A stretch of DNA of 64,000 nucleotides from Ascarosepion bandense (GCA_037127315.1 JBBBDQ010001187.1:1084501-1148500), one strand, 5' to 3'. Counted from the stretch's first letter, positions 20,449-30,817 are shown. Made by a program: numbers and translations. The notes: a model not told the origin generated them from the letters alone.

Positions 20449-21235
20449 AAGGAGAATGAAGAGGACTGTGACACGACTTTTGACATCTGGAGAAAAAGTT
20501 ACAGCAAGAAAAGTGAAGGAGAAATGTGAATTGGATGTAAACATCCGAACAGTACAAAGAACGCTGCATAGGATTGGTTTGAAGTATGCAAAGGCTAAGA
20601 AAAAAATTACACTAACAACGAAACACAAAGGAGCAAGACTGGAGTGTGCTAAAAGGTGGTTAACAAAGCATGTTGACTTTAAGAAGGTTATATTTACTGA
20701 TGAGAACCTTTTCAAGTTTGATGGGCCCGATGGATGGTGTACTTGGTCGAGAAGAAGGGGTGAGCCTGCTGTACTGAACAAACGACAGATGGGAGGAGGA
20801 GGAGTTATGGTTTGGGGTATGATCTTTGCTAATGGAAATATATGGTTGGAGTGGCTGAAAGGACGACAGAACAGCGAAAGCTACAAACAGTTGCTGGACG
20901 AGAAAGCCCTGCCAAGGATAAGAAGAGAGATAGGGAATGATTTCGTTCTACAGCATGACAATTGCAGCATTCATGTGTCAAAACTCATGAAAGAATGGAT
21001 GGCTAAAGTGAATATGACTACTTTGGAATGGCCTTCAAAAAGCCCAGATCTAAATTTAATAGAAAATGTTTGGGAAATGCTTGCGCAACTTGTCTATGGT
21101 GGACCTGAAATAACGAAAGAGGCTCAACTATGGGAACGGGTACTAGATGCCAAAAAACAACTAATAGAAACACGTAGAGATGTTATTGTGCATATGTTTG
21201 ATCATTATGAAGAGAGATTGATAAAAGTTATTTAG
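20432..21235 (+). CDS. Tc1 transposase, catalytic part (DD34E)
   Basis: An uninterrupted 267-codon frame. The catalytic triad is visible: D90 in VIFTDENLFKFDG, D176 in VLQHDNCSIH and E211 in SPDLNLIENVW, with 34 residues between the second D and the E, diagnostic of the Tc1 DD34E group. GGGGVMVWGM at 121-130 is the usual glycine-rich segment. A second HTH-like region (TVQRTLHRIGLKYAKAKKK) lies at 40-58. It would bind the terminal repeats and catalyse cut-and-paste transposition in the nucleus. The nominal start is TTG because the true N-terminus is in the overlapping frame 20272-20448; this piece alone is probably inactive. The catalytic core has no stop codon, implying recent activity. Confidence 0.9.
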   Translation: MAKRTERRMKRTVTRLLTSGEKVTARKVKEKCELDVNIRTVQRTLHRIGLKYAKAKKKITLTTKHKGARLECAKRWLTKHVDFKKVIFTDENLFKFDGPDGWCTWSRRRGEPAVLNKRQMGGGGVMVWGMIFANGNIWLEWLKGRQNSESYKQLLDEKALPRIRREIGNDFVLQHDNCSIHVSKLMKEWMAKVNMTTLEWPSKSPDLNLIENVWEMLAQLVYGGPEITKEAQLWERVLDAKKQLIETRRDVIVHMFDHYEERLIKVI

Positions 21236-21645
21236 AAGAAAGGTGATGTTACAGACTATTAACAGTTTTTCAACGATCTCCGAAAAATAATGCCGCGTGT
21301 GTTTTGTGAAAAATGATGAAAAATAAATATTTTTCCTTATCTAATCGATTTTCTTCCATTTTTATTACAGGTATTGTCTTCATATGTTTATGCTATTTTA
21401 TTGAAGGAATTTAGCCACTCTATTGTACTCGGAAAGTCGAATACTAAAGTGTCCGGAAAAATATTGTCGGGCCCCTGTAGATGATGAAGAAAGGGTGTGA
21501 AACAAGTAATCATGTGTAAGGTCGCGAAAACGATTTTGATACTCGCAAATGCTGAAAAGTGATGATTTGGCAGATCTACTCTAGATATGCCAGTATGCAG
21601 TGATTGTTAAATAATAATTTTATGAACCGTGTACTTCAGAACATC

Positions 21646-21932
21646 CGTTTTGCTCTAGTGGATATCGGCTCGGTACGAGAAAGCGGGTAATGAATTTCTT
21701 ACATTCACTTACGTACAAATACACTTGGAAAAGGTATTAATCCATTTCTTCCCTGCAAATATGGGATAAACAACAGGGCAAATTGGGTTCTATAGTCTTG
21801 GCTGGCAACCAATCTACCGCAGGAAGAAATGGCAACCTACTGCGGAATAATCTTCTGCCCAGTCAGTTATGTCTTTTTCGAGACATGATCGCCCAAGCGT
21901 GTATTAATTATGACATTTAACTGACTGACTGT
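21646..21932 (+). mobile_element. SINE-A, copy 6
   Basis: Begins in the head (GTTTTGCTCTAGTGGATATC) and ends CATTTAACTGACTGACT. A deletion removes most of box B. It lies directly against the end of family D copy 1. Confidence 0.85.
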
Positions 21933-21935
21933 CCT

Positions 21936-21998
21936 TCAGGACGCTAGCGATCACGGCTATCACCAACTTCCTATGCATTATAGCCTTGAATAAATTTT
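21936..21998 (-). mobile_element. LINE-B-related 3' fragment
   Basis: GTCCTTCAGGACGCTAGCGATCAC resembles, on the minus strand, the end of LINE-B ORFs (compare GTCCCTTCAGGACGTAGGCG at 38928). Only about 60 bases are recognisable. Confidence 0.35.
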
Positions 21999-22099
21999 AC
22001 CCCCTATTATCCTTCCCGACCCAATTCTGTCATTCATTTACATATATTCATTGGGTATTTTACACAATATTTTAACATCAGTGTCTCTATGACAGAGAG

Positions 22100-22322
22100 T
22101 CTACAGACACATCACGTTGAAATACCACGCACTGTCACCAAGGTTAAGCATTACCGAGCCTGATGAGAACTTCGATGGATGACCACTTGGCAATACTAAG
22201 TTCTGTAATTCTCAATGTGAGAGTGGTATAACAGTTAATGACTTTGGTTTTTAATCGGCGAGCTGAATTCGAATTCAGTTTGTGCAAATTCTCTTGGAAA
22301 AAGTATGAATCTACCCCCCCCC
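22100..22322 (+). mobile_element. 5S-rRNA-headed SINE, copy 3, joined to family B
   Basis: 22100-22209 aligns to 5S rRNA: CACATCACGTTGAAATACCA, CACCAAGGTTAAGCATTACC, GAGCCTGATGAGAAC, TTCGATGGATGACCACTTGG and AATACTAAGTTCTGTAA. A tRNA/SINE-A-like centre follows (GGCGAGCTGAATTCGAATTC, then GTGCAAATTCTCTTGG). A C-run at 22314-22322 leads straight into family B copy 4. A 5S head, SINE centre and B body in series may be one composite element of about 790 bp. Confidence 0.75.
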
Positions 22323-22330
22323 CATGGTAT

Positions 22331-22887
22331 TGGGTATGACGGTAAATTGTATCCAGCAACAAGGCCTCTAATTGGTAGGTTGTGAGGAGCTGTTATGAGG
22401 AGCTGTTGTTCGCAAGTTTACCCTGGCCCAAAGTGGTAGCACCTGTTAGGGTCCCAGCTGTGTGTAAGTAGTTAACCTCCAAACTGGAGCCAAAACATTT
22501 TAAAAGTATAAAAATACTCTTTTCTAGAAAAATGTATATAAAAATAGACTTTTAGAGAAAAAACATACATTTTTGAATGAAAAATATTACCAACAATACA
22601 TTTTTTAAGAAAAAAATATTAGCATTACACATTTTTGAAGAAAAAAAAATATTGCCATCACACAATTTTGAAGGAAAAAAAATTACCAGCAATACATTTT
22701 TGAACACAAAACTAGAAGACATCTTCAGTTTTCTAAAATAAAATAAAAATATAAAGTTTTTTCATCAAATTCTGACTACGTCAACCTTCTTACTATTACT
22801 GAACATTTAAAAAAGTCTTTAAACTTTACCTTTTCGGCATTAAATAACCTACAGGGGTTGATATGCCGTAAAACAAAACTCAAACTC
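22331..22887 (+). repeat. Interspersed repeat family B, copy 4
   Basis: Complete copy from GGGTATGACGGTAAATTG to GATATGCCGTAAAACAAAAC. Contains four internal ACATTTTTGAA-type units. Its 5' neighbour is a 5S-headed SINE. Confidence 0.8.
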
Positions 22888-23379
22888 ACCTCCCCCTGAT
22901 ATAGGTTAATTACTAATAATTTTTCAGTAAACTGTTATTACCTACAAAGAAAAATGTTCTTTTAATATAAGTGTTTACCTGCTTTAAATAAACTACAAAA
23001 CGTTGAACGTCGTCTAAATTGCCATGAGTAAATGTATTGTAATTAAATAGGTGCATGACATCTTGTCCTGTCACTATCTCGGGTTTGTTTTGACTATTTT
23101 AATAAACCCGAGATGTTCATTAATTTTGTATGCGTAGGAATTTGAAGGCTATCACAATGTGTTTAGTATAATAAAGGAAGGTAAAGAAGGTGTTAGGTAT
23201 GACCTATTTCTTATTCATTAATATTTCGAGATCAGAATCTCTTCTGTAGAATGAGAGGAGAGCTTGATTTCACGTTCGTCCGCTGTTGGACTGTGCCATT
23301 ATTTTTTGTAGCAGCTAAAAATAGTAGAGTTAGTTCCTTTCATTGAGACTACATGCATGGGGGATTGTAATCCGAATTT
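22888..23379. other. Unassigned, with one small hairpin
   Basis: An 11-bp perfect inverted repeat ATCTCGGGTTT / AAACCCGAGAT lies at 23076-23086 and 23104-23114 with a 17-base loop. Nothing else recognised. Confidence 0.45.
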
Positions 23380-23525
23380 TGCCGCTTATTTCTGCGGTAG
23401 ACTGGTTGCACATCAGAGCTAGTCTCTTCTGCTGTTCCTCCCATAACTAGAATAGAAGAATTGGATATTGCTAGAATTCGAACTTTGCTCTTTGATTTCT
23501 CCCGTAACCCGAATGAACCAATAAG
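23380..23525 (-). mobile_element. SINE-A-like, old 3'-truncated copy
   Basis: Minus-strand match over the centre and head (TTTCTGCGGTAGACTGGTTG, then CCATAACTAGAATAGAAG and GAATTCGAACTTTGC). Confidence 0.55.
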
Positions 23526-23690
23526 ATCTATGACGAAAGATGAGATTATCTGGTCACCGATTTGAGAAATTGTCTAGCCGAGAAGTGAACATCTTTTTCT
23601 AGAAGATTATTTATTTCACATTATTATATGATGGGCTTCTCAGAAAAGAGATTTGGTCAAAAGAGGCATTGTCTATATTCATGTAACTGT

Positions 23691-23768
23691 CATTCTAACA
23701 CTTATTTGCTGTACTTCTTCGAATATATATATATATTCGAAGAAGTATAGCAAATAAGTGTTAGAATG
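23691..23768. repeat. 78-bp loopless palindrome
   Basis: Two 39-base arms meet in (AT)n with no spacer. The left arm CATTCTAACACTTATTTGCT... is the reverse complement of the right arm apart from one G/A difference near 23711. Such a sequence could extrude as a cruciform. Confidence 0.95.
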
Positions 23769-24384
23769 TGCCTATATATATATCAGATACTGGTGCTGAA
23801 TAGGGAATCGGAAGGCCGATTTAAGAGTCTGGACTACTTTGTTGCGCAAACATTTGCACTAGTGTTATTCAAAAAGGGGTAAATGTCTATCTTTTTCCTA
23901 TCAGCAAAGGTAGATTTGTAGACATGGGTAACAGCCTAAGAGGAAGAAAACTATAAATTCAAACCAGTTGAAAAGGTAATGCGAAATATTTTTCATTATC
24001 TAGTAGAGATGTCAGCTACCCTGAATCTATCATAAAAATCAGGATACAAACTTAGTAAACATTTAGGGAGCTTCGTTTTAATGGCTGATCACACGTATCC
24101 AAGTGTGTCTGTATGCTAAACCGGCTACCTATTTCTATTGCAGATTTGTTCTCAGGCACATTTGTATTTTGTTCAACACCCATAGAAAGTTCTGGGATAG
24201 AGCGAGCACGTGATAAACAGTCTGAACATCAAAACTCCACCACTGAATGTTCCCTAATAGTTCCGTCTTTCCTAAATTCACTCACACGGCTTGTGTCAAA
24301 CCATGTAACTTTTCCGGATGTCGTAATGGATAATGGCTCGAAAAGGTCAAAGTGTTGAGGTATAATTCCTATTAGATTCGTTAT
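23769..24384. other. Unassigned sequence
   Basis: One 81-codon plus-strand ORF (24113-24358) has no recognisable motif. The last 40 bases resemble a 5S-SINE tail leading into the array at 24385. Confidence 0.35.
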
Positions 24385-24878
24385 ATTTACTTAGACATAA
24401 ATATTCTTAGAGAAGTTACACTCGATGGCCATCTCGCAGATATTTTTTAATTAGTAATACTTGTATAAGTAAAATAGTTTTATTCCAAACTCACATATTC
24501 TTTACAAAGGTATGATTCTACAGCTCTCTCGCAGCATTTTGTTAATCAGTAATACTTTTATCAGTAAAATATTTTTATCCCAAACCCACATAAACTTGGG
24601 AAAGGTATAGCTCTACAGCTTGCTTGCAGCTTTTTGTTAATCAGTAATAATTGTATCATTAAATTATTTTTATTTCAACCCACATATTCTTGGGATAGGC
24701 ATGACTCAACAGCTCTCTCACAGCTTTTTGTTAATTAGTAATACTTGTATCACTAAAATATTTTTATTCCAACCCCACATATTCTTGGGATAGTTATGAC
24801 TCTAGACCTCTCTTGCAGCTTTTTGTTAATTAGTAATACTTGTATCACTAAAATATTTTTTATTCCAACCCCGCAATA
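24385..24878 (+). repeat. 95-bp tandem array resembling a SINE tail
   Basis: About five units with period 94-95, marked by TTTTTGTTAATTAGTAATAC at about 24440, 24535, 24630, 24724 and 24819. Each unit also has CACATATTCTTGGGATAGG and a GACTCTACAGCTCTCTCGCA-like stretch. These match, in order, the tail of the 5S-headed SINE at 10904-10970 (CAAATACCGTTGGGAAAGGC and GGGTTAATTAGTAAGACTTG). The array thus appears to be a SINE tail amplified in tandem. Confidence 0.8.
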
Positions 24879-25001
24879 AAAATTCTTCTCATCTGAAAAT
24901 ATTTTTGGCTTTAAAAAGCTGTCAAAGTGTTGATAATCCGTATAAAACGAACCAAATCAAAACCAAATCAAACTGCCAATATGCGAATGATTGATAAATG
25001 T
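24879..25001. other. Unassigned sequence
   Basis: Short stretch between the array and a set of inverted repeats. Confidence 0.3.
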
Positions 25002-25404
25002 TAATGGACTACAAAATCCCAAGAAAAAGAACTACAGAAAAATAACACAAACACTTGAAGAATTCAACAGCACTAACAACTAAAATGGCGATCACGTGTA
25101 ACACAAACCGAAAATAATATAATATTAAAGATGCTGACGTTTGACACGACACAATCTTCCATCAATGTTGAAGATAACAGACACTGAATCATTTTTCTAA
25201 AAAATTGTTTTCAGAGAACAATTTTATAAATTTCAACAACAAAAAATAACTGACCATAACTCACAGATAAATCACAGACAAATATTTAATTTACAAAACA
25301 CACAAAATAAAATATTTACAAATATACAATGTTTGTTGCAGTCATGTTGTTTGTGATATTGTTCTGTAGTTATCCTTCTTGAGATTTTGTAGTCCATTAT
25401 AGGA
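25002..25404. repeat. Inverted repeat unit, two copies
   Basis: 25002-25053 (AATGGACTACAAAATCCCAA...) is the inverted counterpart of 25351-25402 (about 88% identical by eye). The adjoining segment 25240-25345 has its own inverted counterpart at 26160-26262. The pattern is three pieces of one repeat in plus, minus, plus order. Confidence 0.75.
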
Positions 25405-25494
25405 GAAATATTGCAAACTGCTCGGTCACTAAGTACCGAATATTTCTCTTCAAGGCAATAGCTAATATTACAATTAATATTACGATTACAATCT

Positions 25495-25537
25495 GTCTCT
25501 TTTCTCTCTAGCTATGGGTTAAATAGCAGGACAGATT
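25495..25537 (+). mobile_element. SINE-A fragment, left half of a split copy
   Basis: TCTCTTTTCTCTCTAGCTATGGG followed by TTAAATAGCAGGACAGATT matches the SINE-A centre. The next SINE-A block in order (ACTAGTCTACTACAGAAAG) is 740 bases further on at 26281. Confidence 0.55.
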
Positions 25538-26280
25538 TTTATTATGTATTTATATATACCTTTCTTGTATATATTGTTACGAGTATGTAGTTATATATAA
25601 AAATGACATTAATAATATCTAAAACGTTGTAGTAAGTGATTCATTTGAGTCCTATTTCTTATTACAAAAATGTTTTAATTCATAAAAGAATCGTAAAGTT
25701 AGAGAAATTAGGAATATTTTGGAAAATGCCAGAATATTCCAGTAGATTCGAGAGAATTCGAAAGGTTTTAGAAATATGCAACTTAGGTGTTAGTCCCTAT
25801 AAAAATAGGTTTGGGGTAGAGAGTAGTTTGTTGTTACCAGTATTTGCTGACCAGTATTTGCTGACATTATAAACTCCGGGATTGATTCAAGGATTTATAT
25901 CCAGCCGATTGAATTTCTAAGAAGTTCCCGACCAACTAAAGTCTGAAAGAAAACCTCATTGAACTATATGGGTAAAATATTTTTGACACTTTCATTGACC
26001 AAATTAATAATTATTCTTTATATACTAATTTAATGTTTTCCACAAAATATAGTACTTAACTTCTTTGCCAACTTAACTGTGTAAGCAAATTTGACACCTT
26101 ACCTTCTCCTCTCTCCTCGTAACACTCGCCAGTAGTAAATTGTATTTTTTTTGTTTTGAATGCAGCAAAAATTGTATATTTGTAAATATTTTATTTGGTG
26201 GGTTTTGTAAATTATATATTTGTCTGTGGTTTATCTCTGAGTTATGGTCATTCATTTTTTCTTTTGTTACACTTATCAGA
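25538..26280. other. Insertion inside a SINE-A copy
   Basis: About 740 bases separating two halves of one SINE. The right end (26160-26262) is an inverted copy of 25240-25345. A 78-codon ORF at 25636-25872 has no known motif. The whole may be a foldback-type or LTR-derived insertion; no target-site duplication is evident. Confidence 0.4.
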
Positions 26281-26318
26281 AACTAGTCTACTACAGAAAG
26301 TAATGGCAACCTACTAAA
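26281..26318 (+). mobile_element. SINE-A fragment, right half of a split copy
   Basis: ACTAGTCTACTACAGAAAGT and AATGGCAACCTACT match the block that follows the SINE centre. The 3' hairpin is absent. Confidence 0.5.
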
Positions 26319-26478
26319 ATTGTCTTAGAATATCTAAGCTGCTCTTTGCTTGTCTTAGCTGGTTCTTCTTGTCCGGCAGTAGCCTGCATAAAAGAATGGT
26401 GAAGAATATTGGTTAACATATATATGAAGTAGGAGCGAGAAGACAATGTTTTCAATACAAAGTGGGAGTGGCAATAAT

Positions 26479-26788
26479 CAGTCAGTTAAGTCCCATACGT
26501 GATATATGCTTGGGCAATCATGTCTCGAAAGATACATGATAATGAGCAGAAGATTATGCAGCAGTAGGTTACCATTAGTTTTTACGATAGACTAGTTGCC
26601 AGCTAAGGCTATAGAACCCAATCTGTCCTGTTTTTTTTTTTACCCATAACTGGAGGGAAAAAACGGATTAATACCTTTTCCAAGGGTATTTGCGCTTAAA
26701 TGAACGCAAGGAATTTAACTGGATTTCGAACTCGACTCCCCGATTTCTTGTTCCGAGTCGATATCCACTGCACCAAAGCACACATGGC
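26479..26788 (-). mobile_element. SINE-A, copy 7
   Basis: Full-length minus copy with both internal promoter boxes recognisable (complement of GAGTTCGAAATCC and of TTGGTGCAGTGG). Confidence 0.88.
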
Positions 26789-26837
26789 AATAATAGATGT
26801 CATAAATTATTCCAAGCCGGTATTTCTTTAATAAACT

Positions 26838-27569
26838 TCTAAACTTATTTATAAATAAAACTTTGTCTGTGTGTGTATGTTTGTGTCTGTCAGTGTGTGT
26901 GTGTATGTCCGTTACCTATAGACTCCGAAACGGCTGAACCGATTTTCTTGAAAATTTACACAGTTGTACTATAAGCGTCTGCGAGTTTTCCTAGCACGGT
27001 TTTGTGTCAAGGTACCCCCGATAAATATCCAAAATCAATAATAGAAAAAATAGGGTTATGGAAGGTGTGGTCTGATTTTAATCAAATTTGATACACTCAT
27101 AGACAAAGACATAAGAAACGATATTCAGAAGTTTCAAGGTTGCAGTTCTTACAATAGTGAAGAAAATCGATAATATATATATAAAAGGCAAGATGTTTGT
27201 GTGCGTATCTGTTTATCTGCCTGTATGTCTGTATTTTGTTCAGCCCTTTTATTTTAGTTTTTGCTTCAGGTTTGGCTCTAAGTAGGTATAATTGTAGTTC
27301 TTAGTCTCACCCATGTTACCATTTACTTAGAGAAATTATTTAGCCTTCAAAATTTAGTTTACGACGAAAAAAACTTAGTTGATATCGATACCAGGAAATC
27401 AAAATTTGACTTACATTCATTTTCCTTTCATTCTACGGTTTCGCATTAATTGGAAACAACTATTGCTTTTTAGTCTTTCATGCCAACGTCCAAAGTGTCT
27501 GAGCTCCAGGGACATGGATTAGTTTTAATGCTTTCATTACACCCGAGAAACGCGGGACTATATTGCTAG
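26838..27569 (+). mobile_element. Non-autonomous Helitron, copy 1 (732 bp)
   Basis: Starts TCTAAACTTATTTATAAATA and ends GCTAG followed by T, with a GC-rich hairpin-like ACCCGAGAAACGCGGG about 10 bases before the end. TC at the 5' end, hairpin plus CTAG at the 3' end and insertion before T are Helitron hallmarks. The interior includes a TGTCTGTGTG tract, GCTGAACCGATTTTCTTGAA and an internal CGATAATATATATA. No Rep/helicase ORF. Two relatives share the same ends (34517-35056 and 47840-48518). Confidence 0.85.
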
Positions 27570-27959
27570 TTTATACATATATTTTTAGTGTCGCGTGTAT
27601 TAGCTTATGTGCTAATCATACTTGTCATTTACTATGGATTTTCAGTAGAGCAATAACAAAAGATTAATTGCACAAAAATACAGGACAAGAACGAATTTTT
27701 ACAAACACCATGGAAAATTTTAAGATTATGCGGGTAATGGGTTCACCAATATATTATTCAATGAAACACTAAATACACATATATACATGCGGCCGCTTTA
27801 CCATCTTCATAAAAGTTTTAGTTGAAATGGGACGAGCGTTAGTCTATAAGAAAAAAGTGTTGCTCTTCTCCCTGTAATTGCAAATTCATATGCAACAAAA
27901 ACAACACAGACAATTTCGGAACTCGATCGGTCTGTTCAACCGTGTCACATTCGCCTTGA
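27570..27959. other. Unassigned sequence
   Basis: Contains a GCGGCCGC site at 27789. No repeat or ORF identified; the right end may include more of the mariner fossil that follows. Confidence 0.35.
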
Positions 27960-28180
27960 TTTGCACCAACCAAATATACCTTCTCGATCACTGCTAAGCT
28001 CTTTGAGGAGAAAACATTCTCTAATGAGAACCAGATTTATGTGTTTGTCGAAATTATTTTCGCTTTAACACCTGCAGAATTTTATGCAAGAGGTATCGAA
28101 GATTTATCTCATAAGTGACAATAAATCTTCGCAAATAAGAGTTAATGTATAATTGAATACAATGAAATTTGTCTTTATTT
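27960..28180 (+). pseudogene. Mariner-type transposase C-terminal fossil
   Basis: One plus-strand frame reads NENQIYVFVEIIFALTPAEF (about 28024-28083) then YARGIEDLS, the typical ending of mariner transposases (FF-x-x-K-x-x-x-FY-x-x-GI-x-x-L). The same NENQI/YENQI motif occurs in the fossil at 11470-11800. No catalytic part or terminal repeat is visible. Confidence 0.65.
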
Positions 28181-28839
28181 TTCATGAATAAAATCGATAA
28201 AGAATACGGAAATTATTTATGACTTAGCCTCATACACACCTGTGTTTTAGCTGCGTCTTTCCTTCCTTCCTGTAGGCAGAAAAAGGCTCTTCTGAATTTA
28301 AATAGCAACCCATAGATGCTATCTTTAAGAAAGTGGATGCAAAACCTTCCAAGGCTTTCTGTTTAGAACTTTTACTGATATTCTTTAAACAAGTTGCCTC
28401 TGGAGTAGGGATGAATTTCCTCAAGTGGCAAAAAAAGAAAAAAAAAAACAAACGAACGTTTCCATTGTATTTGAAAGAGCAGGTCAGAATAGATTTTGCG
28501 ACGATAAAAATGTTGAGATGACTGTCGCCATTTTACATTTTAAGGTAAAAGTAGACATCTAATATATTTGTGTATAAGAAATATTACACTTTCATCTTTC
28601 GAATAATCGTTACCGTGTGCTTTCAAGGCATACTTATATTGACTCTACTGGATATGAGAAATTGATTTCTATAAAAAAAAAAGCCTGACATCATACTTAA
28701 TATGATTAAAAGGTGTTTCTGGTCGATTAATACAGGGCGAGTCGAATAAATTACCATCAATATTATATTTAAAAAATAAGTTTGGGTATGAATCTGAGGA
28801 ACAGTGCAGAGGATTTGGAAAGAGTTGGAGGATATATCC
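28181..28839. other. Unassigned sequence
   Basis: Short ORFs on both strands (28230-28451 minus, 28669-28896 minus) have no known motif. Confidence 0.35.
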
Positions 28840-29400
28840 AGTCTGCATTATGGTGTCTGAAGAGATGACAAGGTTATGCCTCCATTCATCTTCCATCAGG
28901 ATCTCTAACTTTACACACAGGCCAACATCAAATGCTTTGAAGAAGTATTGCTAACCTGGGTCAAGAGGGTGGCTGCTGGAAGACCCTCTGTTTTCAAACA
29001 GGACTCTGAACCATGCCACACAAGCAGGATAACCCAGTCAAAGTTGCCAGACGCTCCCTTCAACCAAATCACCCTCTAAATCTGTCAATATAACTTCGCA
29101 GGATTGCAACCCGCTTGATTATTATAGCTAATTGATCGAAAGACTAAAAATATTTCTTGTAAAACCAAAAAAGAATTGAAGACAAGTATTAATGAGACCA
29201 ACCATAAGAGATGAAAAAGATTCTGTAGTCATTTATAGGCCGTGGATTTAAGCCAATGCGGATTTTATTGAATACATTTTCTTTTTTTTTTATTTTAATA
29301 TACTTTTGTGGAATTTTGGTAAATATGTGTTTTAAAATATGATGTCAGTGTTATTTTCATTTTTGTGTAATTAATATGAAAGTAAATCCATCGCACAATA
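28840..29400 (+). pseudogene. Tc1/mariner-group transposase fossil, copy 2
   Basis: Same family as 12990-13425. Plus frames give a YTQANIKCFEEVLLTWVKRV segment, AAGRPSVFKQDSEPCHTS, TQSKLPD and, after damage, LKTSINETN. The second catalytic aspartate region is visible as QDSEPCHTS. The 3' non-coding part matches 13610-13745 and 58020-58135. Several stops; inactive. Confidence 0.7.
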
Positions 29401-29703
29401 ATATACTTTGAATATACCGTTCCTCATGTACCATAGTTGCAATAGTCTGTTCAATATATTGAAACTCTATATATGGGATTAATATGAAATTATATTTTTC
29501 AGAACTAATTTTACACTATATAAAGAAGTTTGTATGTTTTCTTTTTTTTCAGATTCAATCATTGTTGCTTTTGAAATACTATACAATACTGTTTATTTAT
29601 ACGTGTAGATATTATCTATTATACCGTTATTGCAAATGTATCCTTTGCGAAAATTTTTTTCTTAATACTTTGCTTAGGCTTTTGAGAGCACTTGTTGCTA
29701 TTT
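29401..29703. other. Unassigned AT-rich sequence
   Basis: A 73-codon hydrophobic ORF (29484-29705) appears fortuitous. Confidence 0.35.
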
Positions 29704-30003
29704 GAATGTGCGTTGTGGGGCAGTGGATATCAACTCAAAACGAAAATACGGGGAGCTGAGTTCAAATTCCATTTTAATTCCTCGCATTCACTTACGCGCA
29801 AATACTCTTGGGATAGGTATTAATCCGTCTCTTCCCTCCAGTTATGGGTTAAATAACAGGAGAGATTGGGTTCTATAGCTATGGCTGGCAACCACTTAAA
29901 GGCAGAAAGCAATGGAAACCTACTGTGGGGTAATCTTCTGTCCAGTCAATCTATCGAGACATGATCGCCCAAAGAGTGTATAACTTATGGTACTTAACTG
30001 ACG
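29704..30003 (+). mobile_element. SINE-A, copy 8
   Basis: Full length, from GAATGTGCGTTGTGGGGCAG to TTAACTGACG. Box A slightly changed (TGGGGCAGTGG). Confidence 0.88.
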
Positions 30004-30817
30004 TATTTTCAGGCCATTGTAAAAACGTTTACATATTTAAATTTTTGTATTTGCTTTTATTAATTATTGTTAACTACAGTTTTAAGCGTTTGTTAGCGGC
30101 TTTCGATTTACGTCCTGTTTGGTATATTTCAAAACAAATATTTCAAGAGAAAATTTGTTTACGTATTCCTAGTTAATTCTTCTGTTTGTTCTTTCTATTC
30201 GACCAACCGCTTTTCTGTGGCCTGCGATATCTTGGTTAGTTTTTTGCCTTTGCAAGGTTTTGAAAGTGATAGCTTGTAAAAAACTGACCGATCCGCCAAC
30301 CCCGGTCAAATTTAATTAATTCTTACTTTATTAGATGTTTCCGTTTATAAGAAAATTCTTATTGTTAAAACCGATACAATTTACCTTTAGAAATTTGCTC
30401 TTATTGTGCAAAACAAAGGGTTTAATTGTTTAAATCTATTATAGTTAATTCGACAGAAACATGAGATATAAGAAAAATGAAGTATATCCATTTTATTATT
30501 CAACATTCTCTCTGCGAAAAACGGCCGAATTTCCTCTTTGCTATGTAGCAAATTATACTAAATTATAAGCTCTACTAAATTATAAGCTCCAAGAACTAGA
30601 GAAACGAAAACTTTAGTGGTGTTTTTTATTTTTGCTTTCTGCCTGTTACTTTGTTCCAGGAATATTTTGACCATAGTATTCATTATAATAGTATTCATTA
30701 TAATAGTATTCATTATAACAGTAAGACGACAGAACTAAATCTCTGTAGTTTCAATCCTCTTTTAGATATCCGATGAAACTGTATGACATTTCTTGCTAGA
30801 TATGTTGTCAAACATAT
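30004..30817. repeat. Unassigned, with two short tandem repeats
   Basis: 30551-30585 carries two 18-base copies of ACTAAATTATAAGCTCT; 30673-30720 carries three 17-base copies of TAGTATTCATTATAA(TA). Remaining sequence unrecognised. Confidence 0.6.

Larger units (their letters stand above)
19918..21477 (+). mobile_element. Tc1-like DNA transposon, near-complete
   Basis: A 1560-bp element with terminal inverted repeats of about 31 bp: CAGGGGCCCGACAATATTTT on the left (19918-19948), its complement on the right (21446-21477), with one extra C. A TA follows the right end; the left flank reads TG where TA is expected. The empty-site paralogue at 39625-40195 has a single TA at this point, confirming the boundaries. 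It carries one transposase gene in two overlapping frames (20272-20448 and 20432-21235). Confidence 0.92.
19565..21643 (+). repeat. Repeat family D, copy 1, split by a Tc1 element
   Basis: 19565-19917 and 21478-21643 together align to the reverse complement of 39625-40195, which lacks the intervening 1.56 kb. Shared landmarks are ATATCGATTCATTGGA, ATAAACAGAATACGTAGGAA, AATGAAGAAAGGGTG, GTAATCATGTGTAAGGTCGC and AATAATAATTTTATG. A third, partial copy is at 38075-38265 (minus). The family shows no coding potential. Confidence 0.85.

Noticed and set aside
20425..20450. Programmed ribosomal frameshifting in the Tc1 transposase.
   Set aside because: The shift would have to be +1 at an A-run without a recognisable stimulator. 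A one-base insertion is simpler, though genome copies should be compared.
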